Shown: positions 8,364 to 15,719 of the stretch, one piece after another | Numbering within the stretch: position 1 is the stretch's first letter | Layout of the letters: every line of letters starts with the position of its first letter | DNA from: Albimonas pacifica | GTDB lineage: Bacteria; Pseudomonadota; Alphaproteobacteria; Rhodobacterales; Rhodobacteraceae | Length of the DNA: 64,000 nucleotides | Reading direction: 5' to 3' | Assembly (NCBI RefSeq): GCF_900113695.1 | Contig: NZ_FOQH01000002.1 | Span: 372,001 to 436,000, forward strand | Notes under the pieces: model-generated | Databases searched by the model: none | Told to the model about the DNA's origin: nothing | What the model saw: the letters and a program-made list of their open reading frames with translations, nothing else | Made by a program: the position numbers and the translations under genes

Positions 8364-9269
8364 ATGTCCGACCTGCTTTCGGCCCTGTCGTGGGAGGATT
8401 TCCGCCTGGTCGGGGCGGTGGCCGAGACCGGCGGCCTGCCCGCCGCCGCCCGCCGCCTGGAGCTGAGCCACTCCACCGTGTTCCGGCGCCTGGCGAAGAT
8501 CGAGGAGGCGGTGGGCTTCCCCCTCTTCGAGCGCGGCCGCGACGGTTATGCGCCCACCCCCGCGGGCGAGGAGATGGTCGCCGCCGCCGCGGCGATGGCC
8601 GAGGACGCCGCCGGCTTCGCCTCGCGCATCGAGAAGCGGGAGATCGCGCCGGCGGGCGACCTGCGCATCGCCACCTCCGACGCGCTGCTGCAGGCGCTGC
8701 TGACCCCCATCCTGGCCGAGTTCCGCAAGGCCTATCCGGCGATCCGGCTGGAGCTGGCGCTGGGCAACCCGTCGCTGAACCTCTCGCGCCGGGACGCCGA
8801 CGTGGCGGTGCGCGCCACCGACCGCCCGCCCGAGACGCTGGTCGGGCGGCGGGCGGCGGGGCTCGCCTGGGCGCTCTACGCCGCCTCCGACGCGCCGCTG
8901 GCGGCCGCCGCCGGGCCCTGGGTGGGCCCGTCGGACGAGCTCGGCGCGCTGCCCGCCGCGGCGCTGACCCGGGCGCGGGCGCCGGGGGGCGAGGCGGCCT
9001 GGCGGGTGAACTCGGTGATCGCGATGGCCGAGGCCATCGGGCAGGGCGGCGGCGTGGGCTTCCTGCCCTGCTTCGTGGGGGACGGGCGGCTCGATCTGCG
9101 CCGCCTGGGCCCGCCGGAGCCGGAGCTCGCCACCGGCCTGTGGCTGCTGACCCACCCCGACCTGCGCCGCGCGCCGCGGGTGCGCGCCTTCCTCGACTTC
9201 GCCGCCGGGCGGCTGGCCGCCCTGCGCGGCTTCCTCGCCGGCGAGGGCGCCCGGGGTCCGATGGCCTGA
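8364..9269 (+). CDS. LysR-family transcriptional regulator
   Basis: The 301-residue product has an N-terminal winged helix-turn-helix (residues about 8-66; AVAETGGLPAAARRLELSHSTVFRRLAKIEEAVGFPLFERG) and a C-terminal type 2 periplasmic-binding-like effector domain (about 90-290; DLRIATSDALLQALLTPILAEF). The start ATG 8364 follows GGAGGGAG; earlier in-frame ATGs run into the operator. LysR regulators usually activate the divergent gene in response to a metabolite and repress themselves. Here the divergent gene is the ring-cleaving dioxygenase, so an aromatic effector is inferred. The effector domain is the compact type also seen in LysR proteins of aromatic or quinone stress loci; no specific ligand is supported. 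Confidence 0.88.
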   Translation: MSDLLSALSWEDFRLVGAVAETGGLPAAARRLELSHSTVFRRLAKIEEAVGFPLFERGRDGYAPTPAGEEMVAAAAAMAEDAAGFASRIEKREIAPAGDLRIATSDALLQALLTPILAEFRKAYPAIRLELALGNPSLNLSRRDADVAVRATDRPPETLVGRRAAGLAWALYAASDAPLAAAAGPWVGPSDELGALPAAALTRARAPGGEAAWRVNSVIAMAEAIGQGGGVGFLPCFVGDGRLDLRRLGPPEPELATGLWLLTHPDLRRAPRVRAFLDFAAGRLAALRGFLAGEGARGPMA

Positions 9270-9365
9270 GGCGGTCCCGCCGCCCCCTTGCCTCCGCGCC
9301 CGGCATCCGGTGCAAAGGGGGCGGAACCGCCGCGCCAGGTCGGCGGCGCATGGGAGGAGACGGGC

Positions 9366-10148
9366 ATGAAGGTCGCGGACAAGGTCGTGGTGGTGACGGG
9401 CGCGGGCGGGGGCATCGGCGAGGGGCTGGCCCGCCGCTTCGCCGCCGAGGGCGCCGCGAAGGTGGTCGTCTCAGACCTCGATCCCGCGCGCAGCGAGCGG
9501 GTGGCGGCCGAGATCGGCGGCCTCGCCTTCGCCTGCGACGTCTCCGACCCCGCCCGGCTGGCGGCGCTGGTCGACTTCGCCGAGGCCGAGGCCGGCCCGG
9601 TGGGGCTGTGGTGCTCCAACGCCGGCGTGGGCTGGGCGGACCCGGTGCTGGGGCAGGTGGGCAGCTCGCCCGACGAGGCCTGGCGCAGGGGCTGGGAGAT
9701 CAACGTGATGGCGCATGTGCGCGCCGCCCGCCTGCTGACGCCGAAGATGGCGGCGCGGGGCGGGGGCTGGTTCCTGCACACCGTCTCGGCCGCGGGGCTG
9801 CTGAGCCAGATCGACGGGGCGGTCTATGCCACGACGAAACACGCCGCCATCGGCTTCGCCGAGTCGCTCGCGATCACCCATCGCGACGAGGGGATCCGGG
9901 TGAGCGTGCTGTGCCCGCAGGGCGTGGACACCGAGATGCTGCGCGGCCTCGAGGGCGGCGCGCAGGGCGTGGACGGGGTGCTGAGCCCCGCCGACGTGGC
10001 GCAGAGCGTGATCGAGGGGCTGGAGGCGGAGAGCTTCCTGATCCTCCCCCATGCGCAGGTGCGCGACTACATGGCCAACAAGGCCGCGAGCTACGACCGC
10101 TGGCTGGCGGGGATGGCCAAGCTGCGGCGCCGGATCAACGGCGGCTGA
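9366..10148 (+). CDS. Short-chain dehydrogenase/reductase
   Basis: The 260-residue product is a classical SDR. TGAGGGIGEG (residues 11-20) is the cofactor loop, followed by D-rich VVSDLDP at the end of beta-2, which favours NAD(H), then CSNAG (83-87), catalytic Ser141, Tyr154 and Lys158 (YATTK). PQGVDTEML is the usual substrate-loop start. The start ATG 9366 is behind GGGAGGAGAC. Substrate is unknown. It follows the LysR gene by 96 bases on the same strand and could be read through from it, but the gap and own ribosome site allow an independent promoter. A strong hairpin follows at 10214-10241. Confidence 0.88.
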   Translation: MKVADKVVVVTGAGGGIGEGLARRFAAEGAAKVVVSDLDPARSERVAAEIGGLAFACDVSDPARLAALVDFAEAEAGPVGLWCSNAGVGWADPVLGQVGSSPDEAWRRGWEINVMAHVRAARLLTPKMAARGGGWFLHTVSAAGLLSQIDGAVYATTKHAAIGFAESLAITHRDEGIRVSVLCPQGVDTEMLRGLEGGAQGVDGVLSPADVAQSVIEGLEAESFLILPHAQVRDYMANKAASYDRWLAGMAKLRRRINGG

Positions 10149-10213
10149 CGGATGCCGCCGGGACCGCCCTGCGGGCGCCGGTCGCGACGCCGGAGCGATT
10201 CCGGCCGCCAAGC

Positions 10214-10241
10214 GAAGCCGCCCCCCCCCGGGGGCGGCTTC
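10214..10241 (+). terminator. Terminator-like hairpin after the SDR gene
   Basis: Perfect 12-bp stem (GAAGCCGCCCCC with GGGGGCGGCTTC) and a CCCC loop, 66 bases after the SDR stop. No T-run follows, so it may stop polymerase inefficiently or simply protect the 3' end. Confidence 0.65.
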
Positions 10242-10653
10242 CGCGTTTGGGGGCACGCCTAGCGCCGACGTCATGAGGATTTGTCGCGCTGGTTCTGAGC
10301 CGGCCCCGGAGGAATCCCCGGATGTCATGCGCCCGGGGCAGGGGCGCGGAGGATCGGCCCCAATTATTTTCTAATTACTTCAGTAAAATAGGTGAAAATC
10401 AGGCGCCGCCGTCGATGGCCCGCCCATTTCGGGCGGGCTCGCGCCGCGTTCGACGTTTGGCCCAAGACGCTTGCCGCCGGCGATGCGCTGAAGTGGGGCG
10501 CCGCGGGGCGCAGCCTTAGGGATAGGCCGTCGCCCGTCGGCGAATGCTCGCGCAGGGGCCTTGGCATTCGGCGATGCGTCGGCGCCCGGCGAGGGGTCTG
10601 AAACGCGCGCAGGCTTGGCCGCCAGGGGCTACGGGCGTCGCCTGACGCAGGAC

Positions 10654-10682
10654 GGGCGCGCCGAGGGGGTCTCGGCGCGCCC
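10654..10682 (-). terminator. Terminator-like hairpin after the Hpt-like gene
   Basis: Perfect 12-bp stem (GGGCGCGCCGAG with CTCGGCGCGCCC), 5-base loop, starting 27 bases past the stop of the Hpt-like gene on the minus strand. No T-run. Confidence 0.65.
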
Positions 10683-10709
10683 GGTCAGTGGCCTCGGCGG
10701 GCCGGTCGG

Positions 10710-11087
10710 TCAGCCGGCGGGGCGCAGGAGGCTGGCCGAGAGCGCGGCCTCGCCGCAGCGCAGCAGGCGCTGGCCGACGGCATGGGCGGCGGTGCGGTCG
10801 AGGCACTGGCAGCAGTCCTCCAGCGACTCGGCCTGCAGGGCCAGCGTGGTCAGGCCGATGCGCGGCGCGATGGCGGCGAGCTCGCGGGCGAGGCGGGCGA
10901 GGCGGGTCCAGGACTCCTCCTCCAGCGCGCGCTCGATCGCGACGAGGCGATCGGTCGCCTCCAGCAGGCCGTCGTCGACCAGCTCGGCGCACTCGTCGGG
11001 GCCCAGCGCGGCCTCCAGCGCCCTGAGCGCCTCGAGGTCCAGGGCCGCCTCGGTCCGCCGCGGGGCCAGTTTGGTCACGGTGTTCAT
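10710..11087 (-). CDS. Small helical protein, Hpt-like but lacking the phospho-acceptor histidine
   Basis: The 125-residue product starts at ATG 11087 behind GGGAGC. It is predicted all-helical: after a variable N-terminus come LEALRALEAALGPDECAELVDDGL, LVAIERALEEESWTRLARLA and RIGLTTLALQAESLE. The order and spacing resemble histidine-phosphotransfer (Hpt) domains, where one expects AHxLKGxAxxIG; here the segment reads ARELAAIAPRIGL, with Arg at the histidine position and Ala for the lysine. If homologous, it cannot carry phosphate and may be an inhibitor or scaffold. A pair of cysteines (EDCCQC) lies after the third helix. It stands alone, with a hairpin terminator downstream and a 7-bp inverted repeat (11106-11126) in its leader. 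Assignment to Hpt is tentative. Confidence 0.55.
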   Translation of the reverse strand: MNTVTKLAPRRTEAALDLEALRALEAALGPDECAELVDDGLLEATDRLVAIERALEEESWTRLARLARELAAIAPRIGLTTLALQAESLEDCCQCLDRTAAHAVGQRLLRCGEAALSASLLRPAG

Positions 11088-11343
11088 AGTGCTGCTCCCA
11101 TCCGGGGCCGGAGATCCGTTCCGGCCATGTCCACTCCACCGAGCAGGGAGATAGCCCGGCGGGGGTGAAGGGGGAGTTGACGGAATCGCCGACCAAGCCC
11201 CGAAGATGGTTAGCGAATTCCCAACCGGGGCGAGGCCGCGAAAGCCCGTCGCAGGGCCGCCTGAGAGACCGTGGACGGCCCTGCGCCCCGCCGGCCGGAG
11301 GGGCGGGCCGGTCCCGCTCCGCCCTCGCGCCGCCGGTCGGGGA

Positions 11344-11369
11344 GAGGCCCCGGGTCGAGCCCGGAGCGC
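11344..11369 (-). repeat. 26-bp REP-like palindrome, copy B
   Basis: Starts GAGGCCCCGG and ends CCGGAGCGC; inverse orientation of copy A, with one mismatch in the stem (A for G near the 3' side). Confidence 0.7.
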
Positions 11370-11424
11370 CGGCGGGGCGGGCGGAGGGAAGGGCTTGTGC
11401 GGGGGCGTCTCTGGCCAGCGTCGG

Positions 11425-11450
11425 GAGGCCCCGGGTCGAGCCCGGGGCGC
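11425..11450 (-). repeat. 26-bp REP-like palindrome, copy C
   Basis: Starts GAGGCCCCGG and ends CCGGGGCGC; the exact inverse complement of copy A. It lies 81 bases from copy B in the same orientation, a paired arrangement common for REP sequences. Confidence 0.75.
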
Positions 11451-11497
11451 CTGTGGGGCCGGTGCGCCGGCGACGGGGCGGGGCCTGCGCCCGGCGA

Positions 11498-12529
11498 TCA
11501 GGCGAGGGCGGCGGCGGGGCGGATCTCGCCGACGGTCAGGCCGCGGCGGTTGACCTGGGGCGGGTTGAGGCGCCGGGCGATGGCGGGGTCGGCGGCCTCG
11601 GCCACGCCGAGGCGCACCAGGATCGCGGCCATGGCGCATTCCGAGGCGCGGGTGCCGCCGTCGTCGATCTTCAGCGCCACGCCCAGGCCCAGCTCCGGCA
11701 GGATCGCGCCGAAGACGCCCTCGGCCCCGGTCTTGATCGCGGCCCGGCCGGGCATCGCGCGCATCATCTCGGTGCAGGCGCGGCCCTCGCCCGCCACCAG
11801 CTCGGGGTGGGCCATCATCGCCTCGACCAGCGAGGCGGCGGCGGCCGCGCGCACGCGGCCCAGGCCCTGCGGGCGGGCCATGCGCGCCATCGAGGTGGCG
11901 AAGCCCTTCAACGTGGTCGCGAAGTTCGGCGCCGAGCAGCCGTCGATCCCGTAGCCGAGATCCGGGTCGCCGGTCATCTCGCCCATCGCCTCGCGGGCGG
12001 CGCGCTGCACGGGGTGGTCGACCTCGACGTATTCCGCGCCGCCGCCGAGGTGGCGGTTCAGCGTCAGGAAGCCCGCGTGCTTGCCCGAGCAGTTGTTGTG
12101 CGTCTGGTCGCAGCAGACCCCCGCGCGGACCAGCGCGTCGTGGTCGGCGAGGTCGTGGGGCTCCTGCGGGCCGCAGCGCAGGTCGGGCTCGCCCAGGCCC
12201 AGCCCGGCCAGCCAGGCGGAGACCCGCGCGGTGTGGATCGGCGCGCCGTTGTGGGAGGCGCAGGCGAGCGCCAGCTGCTCCGGGCCGAGCCCGGCGGCGG
12301 CGGCGGCCCCGCTCTCGACCAGCGGCAGGGCCTGGAGCATCTTGCACGACGAGCGCGGGAAGATGACGCGGGACGGGTCGCCCCAGGCCTCGACCACCTC
12401 GCCTTCGGGCGTGCAGATCGCGATCGCGCCGCGGTGCACGGATTCGAGGATCCCTCCGCGGACCGCCTCGACCAGGATCTCCGAGAAGCCGGGGGCGGCG
12501 GGGTCCACCAGGGGGGCGGGGTCGGTCAT
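11498..12529 (-). CDS. L-asparaginase, Asparaginase_II (rhizobial/thermolabile) family
   Basis: The 343-residue product hydrolyses asparagine to aspartate and ammonia if it follows its family (PF06089), which is unrelated to E. coli AnsA/AnsB. Motifs seen: VHRGAIAICTPEGEV, the FPRSSCKMLQALPLVE block containing the proposed Ser/Lys active site, ACASHNG, CSGKHAGFL and IDGCSAPNFATTLKGFA. No signal peptide, so cytoplasmic. The ATG overlaps the stop of the ECF sigma factor gene by four bases (ATGA at 12529-12526), so they are translationally coupled. This pairing of a sigma factor and an amino-acid hydrolase is unusual; whether it is functional or only shared transcription is unclear. Confidence 0.87.
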   Translation of the reverse strand: MTDPAPLVDPAAPGFSEILVEAVRGGILESVHRGAIAICTPEGEVVEAWGDPSRVIFPRSSCKMLQALPLVESGAAAAAGLGPEQLALACASHNGAPIHTARVSAWLAGLGLGEPDLRCGPQEPHDLADHDALVRAGVCCDQTHNNCSGKHAGFLTLNRHLGGGAEYVEVDHPVQRAAREAMGEMTGDPDLGYGIDGCSAPNFATTLKGFATSMARMARPQGLGRVRAAAAASLVEAMMAHPELVAGEGRACTEMMRAMPGRAAIKTGAEGVFGAILPELGLGVALKIDDGGTRASECAMAAILVRLGVAEAADPAIARRLNPPQVNRRGLTVGEIRPAAALA

Positions 12530-13191
12530 TCGTTCAGCTCCACCGAGAAGTCGTCGCCCAGCGCCTCGCGCAGCCGCGCGAAGGCGAGGCGCAGGCGGGA
12601 CTTCACCGTCCCCAGCGGCGCCCCGGTCGCCTGGGCGATCTCGGCCTGGGTGAGGCCCGCGTAGAACGTCAGGCGCACGGCTTCAAGCTGATCCTTGCTC
12701 AGGCTGTCGAGCGCCTCGCGCACCCGGGCGTCGCGGTCGGCCGAGGCGACGGCGCGGGCCGGGTCCTCGGGCGCGTCGGGCTGGAACAGCGGGTCGTTGG
12801 GATCGGGCGCGGGGCGGGCCTGGCGGCGGATCAGGTCGATGCGCCGGTTGCGCGCGATGGCGTAGATCCAAGTCGAGACGCCGGCCTTCTCGGGATCGTA
12901 GGTGGACGCGCGCCGCCAGACCGAGACGAAGACGTCCTGCGTCGCCTCCTCGACCACGTCGGGATGGGCGCCGCCGCGCAGCAGGAAGGCGCGGATGCGG
13001 CCGGCGTAGCGGGCGAAGAGCTCGCCGAAGGCGGCGCGGTCGTCGGCGGCGGCCAGGCGCGCGAGCAGCTCGGCGTCGGAGGGGCCGTCGGGGACGGCCC
13101 CGGACGATGCCGTAGCGGCGCCTGGCGCGCCGGGGCGTCCCGCTCCGCCGGGGCGGGCGTCGGGGGGATCCTGGCGCGGGTCGTCGGACAT
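12526..13191 (-). CDS. ECF-type RNA polymerase sigma factor
   Basis: The 221-residue product has an N-terminal Pro/Ala/Gly-rich stretch (about 1-40), sigma region 2 (about 45-115; FGELFARYAGRIRAFLLRGG, EEATQDVFVSVWRRASTYDP, STWIYAIARNRRIDLIRR) and region 4 (about 150-205; LDSLSKDQLEAVRLTFYAGLTQAEIAQATGAPLGTVKSRLR). It therefore directs RNA polymerase to a stress-type regulon. I chose ATG 13191; longer frames upstream are Arg/Pro-rich and unlike sigma factors, although no strong ribosome site precedes this ATG. No anti-sigma factor is adjacent: downstream is the asparaginase, and upstream is a divergent IalB gene. The sequence resembles the group often found with ChrR or other zinc anti-sigma factors, but that partner is missing here. 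Confidence 0.87.
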   Translation of the reverse strand: MSDDPRQDPPDARPGGAGRPGAPGAATASSGAVPDGPSDAELLARLAAADDRAAFGELFARYAGRIRAFLLRGGAHPDVVEEATQDVFVSVWRRASTYDPEKAGVSTWIYAIARNRRIDLIRRQARPAPDPNDPLFQPDAPEDPARAVASADRDARVREALDSLSKDQLEAVRLTFYAGLTQAEIAQATGAPLGTVKSRLRLAFARLREALGDDFSVELNE

Positions 13192-13479
13192 GGAGGGCGG
13201 CGGGGTCCTTGGCTGCGTCGCGGGCGTGCGGGGAGGGGCTGCGGCCGCGCGGACGCGGGGTCGTGATGCAAGGCAGACGCGGCGGGGTGGCGCCGTCGCC
13301 CGATTTGCGTCTAGATTAGGCCGCATCGCGTCGGCAGGAAAGACCGGCGCGCGAACCGGCGGACGAGCCCGCCGGCGGCAGAGGGGGCCGGTCGCTTGTC
13401 GACCGGACCGCACAGGTCGCCGCAAGGGCTCGCCGGCGGAAGCAGGCAGAACGACGATTGCAGGCGAATCGAGGCGAGC

Positions 13480-14043
13480 ATGAAGGCTGAGGCGAAACGC
13501 GAGGGCGCCAAGCGCATCGGCGCGCGGCTGGCTGCGGCGGCGCTGGCCCTGGCGGCGGCGGCGGCCGCGCCGGCCCAGGCGACCGCGCAGCAATCCACCA
13601 ACCGGGTCGAGGCGTTCCGCGACTGGTCGGTGTTCACGGCGGATGCGGGCGGGCCCGTGTGCTGGATCGTCACCCAGCCGCAGAGCTCGGTGGCGACCCG
13701 CAGCGGCAAGCCCGTGCAGGTCCAGCGCGGCGACATCTACCTGACCGTGGCCGTGCGGCCGCGCCAGGGCGTGAACAGCGAGATCGCGATGGTCGCGGGC
13801 TACCCGTTCCGCGACGGCTCGACCGTCAAGGCCGAGGTCGGCTCGCGCTCCTTCGAGCTGTTCACCGAGGGCGAGAACGCCTGGACCTATCCCAACGACG
13901 ACGGCGAGATCATCAACGCGATGAAGGCCGGGGCGGCGATCGTGATGACCGGGGTCTCCTCGCGGGGGACCACGACCATCGACCGGTTCTCGCTGCTGGG
14001 CTTCACCGACGCGCTGACCTCGGCCCAGACCCGCTGCAAGTGA
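13480..14043 (+). CDS. Invasion-associated locus B (IalB) family protein
   Basis: The 187-residue product starts at ATG 13480 with GAGG upstream. Residues 1 to about 37 form a long signal peptide (basic start, Ala-rich core, AQATAQQ end). The mature part matches IalB: RVEAFRDWSVFTADAGGPVCWIV, DIYLTVAVRPRQGVNSEIAMVAGYPF, SRGTTTIDRFSLLGFTDAL. IalB proteins are exported alphaproteobacterial proteins first linked to erythrocyte invasion in Bartonella; free-living relatives carry them with unknown roles, so the name should not be read as virulence. Cys residues at the domain start and near the C-terminus (TRCK) may form a disulfide. It is divergent from the sigma factor gene across a 288-base gap and could be one of its targets. 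Confidence 0.83.
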   Translation: MKAEAKREGAKRIGARLAAAALALAAAAAAPAQATAQQSTNRVEAFRDWSVFTADAGGPVCWIVTQPQSSVATRSGKPVQVQRGDIYLTVAVRPRQGVNSEIAMVAGYPFRDGSTVKAEVGSRSFELFTEGENAWTYPNDDGEIINAMKAGAAIVMTGVSSRGTTTIDRFSLLGFTDALTSAQTRCK

Positions 14044-14246
14044 GGGCCGCGGGGGCGGCGCTTCGTCCCCCGCGCCCCCTGCGCCCCGCCGCCCGGGACG
14101 CCTGACGCGCCCCCTCTTGGATGAGGGGCGGCGAAATGCTATGTGACGCGCTGCGCGCCCTCCGCACCTCGCGGGGGGCGCAGCCTTTCGTGCGGACCGC
14201 GCGGCGGTCCCCGATCCGAACGCCGACGCCCGACCCGGAGAACGCC

Positions 14247-15440
14247 ATGACCTCGGTTCCCACCGCTGCGGCCGCGCCGCTGACGCAGGACACGCCCGGT
14301 TTCGCGCCGAAGGCGGCCGAGGGCCTGCGCCCGCTGGTCGGCCTGACCCGGCCGCAGATGGTCGCGGCGCTGATCGAGGCCGGCGCCCCCGAGGGCCAGG
14401 CGAAGATGCGCGCCACCCAGCTGTGGCAGTGGATCTACCAGCGCGGCGTCACCGATTTCGCGGAGATGACGAACCTCGCCAAGGGCTTCCGGGCGCTGCT
14501 GTCCGAGAACTTCCGCCTCGATCGGCCCACGATCGTCACCCGCCAGGTCTCCAACGACGGCACGCGCAAGTACCTGCTGCGGCTCTCGGGCGGGCACGAG
14601 GTCGAGGCGGTCTACATCCCCGAGGAGGACCGCGGCACGCTGTGCATCTCCTCCCAGGTGGGCTGCACGCTGACCTGCACCTTCTGCCACACCGGCACCC
14701 AGAAGCTGGTGCGCAACCTCACGCCCGAGGAGATCGTGGCCCAGATCCTGGTCTGCCGCGACGACCTAGAGGAATGGCCCGTCGCCGGCCAGCGCCCGCC
14801 GGAGCGGCGGATGCTCAGCAACATCGTGCTGATGGGCATGGGCGAGCCGCTCTACAATTTCGAGAACGTCCGCGACGCGATGAAGATCGCGATGGACGGC
14901 GAGGGGCTGTCGATCTCGCGCCGCCGGATCACGCTGTCCACGTCCGGGGTCGTGCCCAACATCGCGCGCGCGGGGGCCGAGATCGGCTCGTTGCTCGCGA
15001 TCTCCCTGCACGCGGTGCGCGACGAGCTGCGCGACATTCTGGTGCCGATCAACAAGAAATGGGACCTCGCGACCCTGCTGCAGGCCTGCCGCGACTACCC
15101 GCGCCTGTCGAACGCCGAGCGGATCACCTTCGAATACGTGATGCTCAAGGACGTGAACGACAGCGATGCGGACGCCAAGCGCCTGGTGCAGCTGATCGCG
15201 GGCATCCCCGCGAAGATCAATCTGATCCCCTTCAACCCCTGGCCCGGCTCGCCCTACGAGCGCTCGGACTGGGACCGGATCGAGAGCTTCGCCGAGATCG
15301 TGAACCGGGCGGGCTACGCCTCGCCGGTGCGCACGCCGCGGGGGCAGGACATCATGGCGGCCTGCGGGCAGCTGAAGTCGGCGACCGAGCGCGGGCGCAA
15401 GCGCGCCTCGGAGATCGCGGCCGAGGCCGCCGCCGGCTGA
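14247..15440 (+). CDS. rlmN: 23S rRNA A2503 / tRNA A37 C2-methyltransferase
   Basis: The 397-residue product is a radical-SAM dual-specificity RNA methyltransferase that makes 2-methyladenosine at 23S rRNA position 2503 and in some tRNAs at position 37. The 4Fe-4S cysteines are Cys140, Cys144 and Cys147 ([11 protein letters not shown]); [12 protein letters not shown] is the SAM-binding GEP motif, and the C-terminal DIMAACGQL carries the methyl-carrier cysteine. Start ATG 14247 follows CGGAGAAC; an earlier in-frame ATG gives an Arg-rich leader foreign to the family. N-terminal about 25 residues are a family-typical Rhodobacterales extension. A strong hairpin terminator follows. Confidence 0.95.
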   Translation: MTSVPTAAAAPLTQDTPGFAPKAAEGLRPLVGLTRPQMVAALIEAGAPEGQAKMRATQLWQWIYQRGVTDFAEMTNLAKGFRALLSENFRLDRPTIVTRQVSNDGTRKYLLRLSGGHEVEAVYIPEEDRGTLCISSQVGCTLTCTFCHTGTQKLVRNLTPEEIVAQILVCRDDLEEWPVAGQRPPERRMLSNIVLMGMGEPLYNFENVRDAMKIAMDGEGLSISRRRITLSTSGVVPNIARAGAEIGSLLAISLHAVRDELRDILVPINKKWDLATLLQACRDYPRLSNAERITFEYVMLKDVNDSDADAKRLVQLIAGIPAKINLIPFNPWPGSPYERSDWDRIESFAEIVNRAGYASPVRTPRGQDIMAACGQLKSATERGRKRASEIAAEAAAG

Positions 15441-15458
15441 TCCCCGGCGCGCGGGAGG

Positions 15459-15501
15459 CGAGGGCGGTCCCCCGCCGCGCCAGGGCGGGGGACCGCCCTC
15501 G
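15459..15501 (+). terminator. Terminator-like hairpin after rlmN
   Basis: Perfect 18-bp stem (15459-15476 with 15484-15501) and a 7-base loop GCGCCAG, starting 19 bases after the rlmN stop. No T-run. It is the longest simple hairpin directly after a gene in the window. Confidence 0.7.
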
Positions 15502-15719
15502 TCGGCGGATCCTGCGCCCGGGGCCGGTTTGCGAACCTCTGCGAGACGGGCGGACTGCGCCGGATCCCGTCGCGGCCGGCGTCGGCGCCGGGCCGGGGCG
15601 GGCGTCGCGAGGGCGCCCCTTGCGTCGCGCGCCGCCCGGCGCGCCGTCCGGTCACCCGGCGTTGCGTCTCGGGGCCGGCGGTTGCAGGGTGCGCCCGTGA
15701 CCTGCCGCGGAGGATCCCG

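Larger units (their letters stand above)
10149..10709. other. 561-base spacer between convergent SDR and Hpt-like genes; AT-rich island
   Basis: No gene is supported. The spacer contains an SDR terminator hairpin (10214-10241), an unusually AT-rich patch at about 10360-10400, a perfect 8-bp hairpin at 10418-10438 (GCCCGCCC, loop ATTTC, GGGCGGGC) and the Hpt-gene terminator hairpin (10654-10682). The AT-rich patch is the most AT-rich run of this length I noticed in the window and is unexplained by the flanking genes. Confidence 0.65.
11088..11497. other. 410-base spacer with two REP-like palindromes
   Basis: The spacer lies between the asparaginase stop and the Hpt-like gene start (both minus strand). 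It holds palindromes at 11344-11369 and 11425-11450 and an inverted repeat GGCCGGA, 7-base spacer, TCCGGCC at 11106-11126 in the Hpt leader. No gene is supported. Confidence 0.65.

Noticed and set aside
10322..10601. Small open frames in the SDR/Hpt spacer as genes
   Set aside because: No ribosome binding sites, Arg-rich composition, and overlapping frames on both strands of similar length; nothing favours coding.
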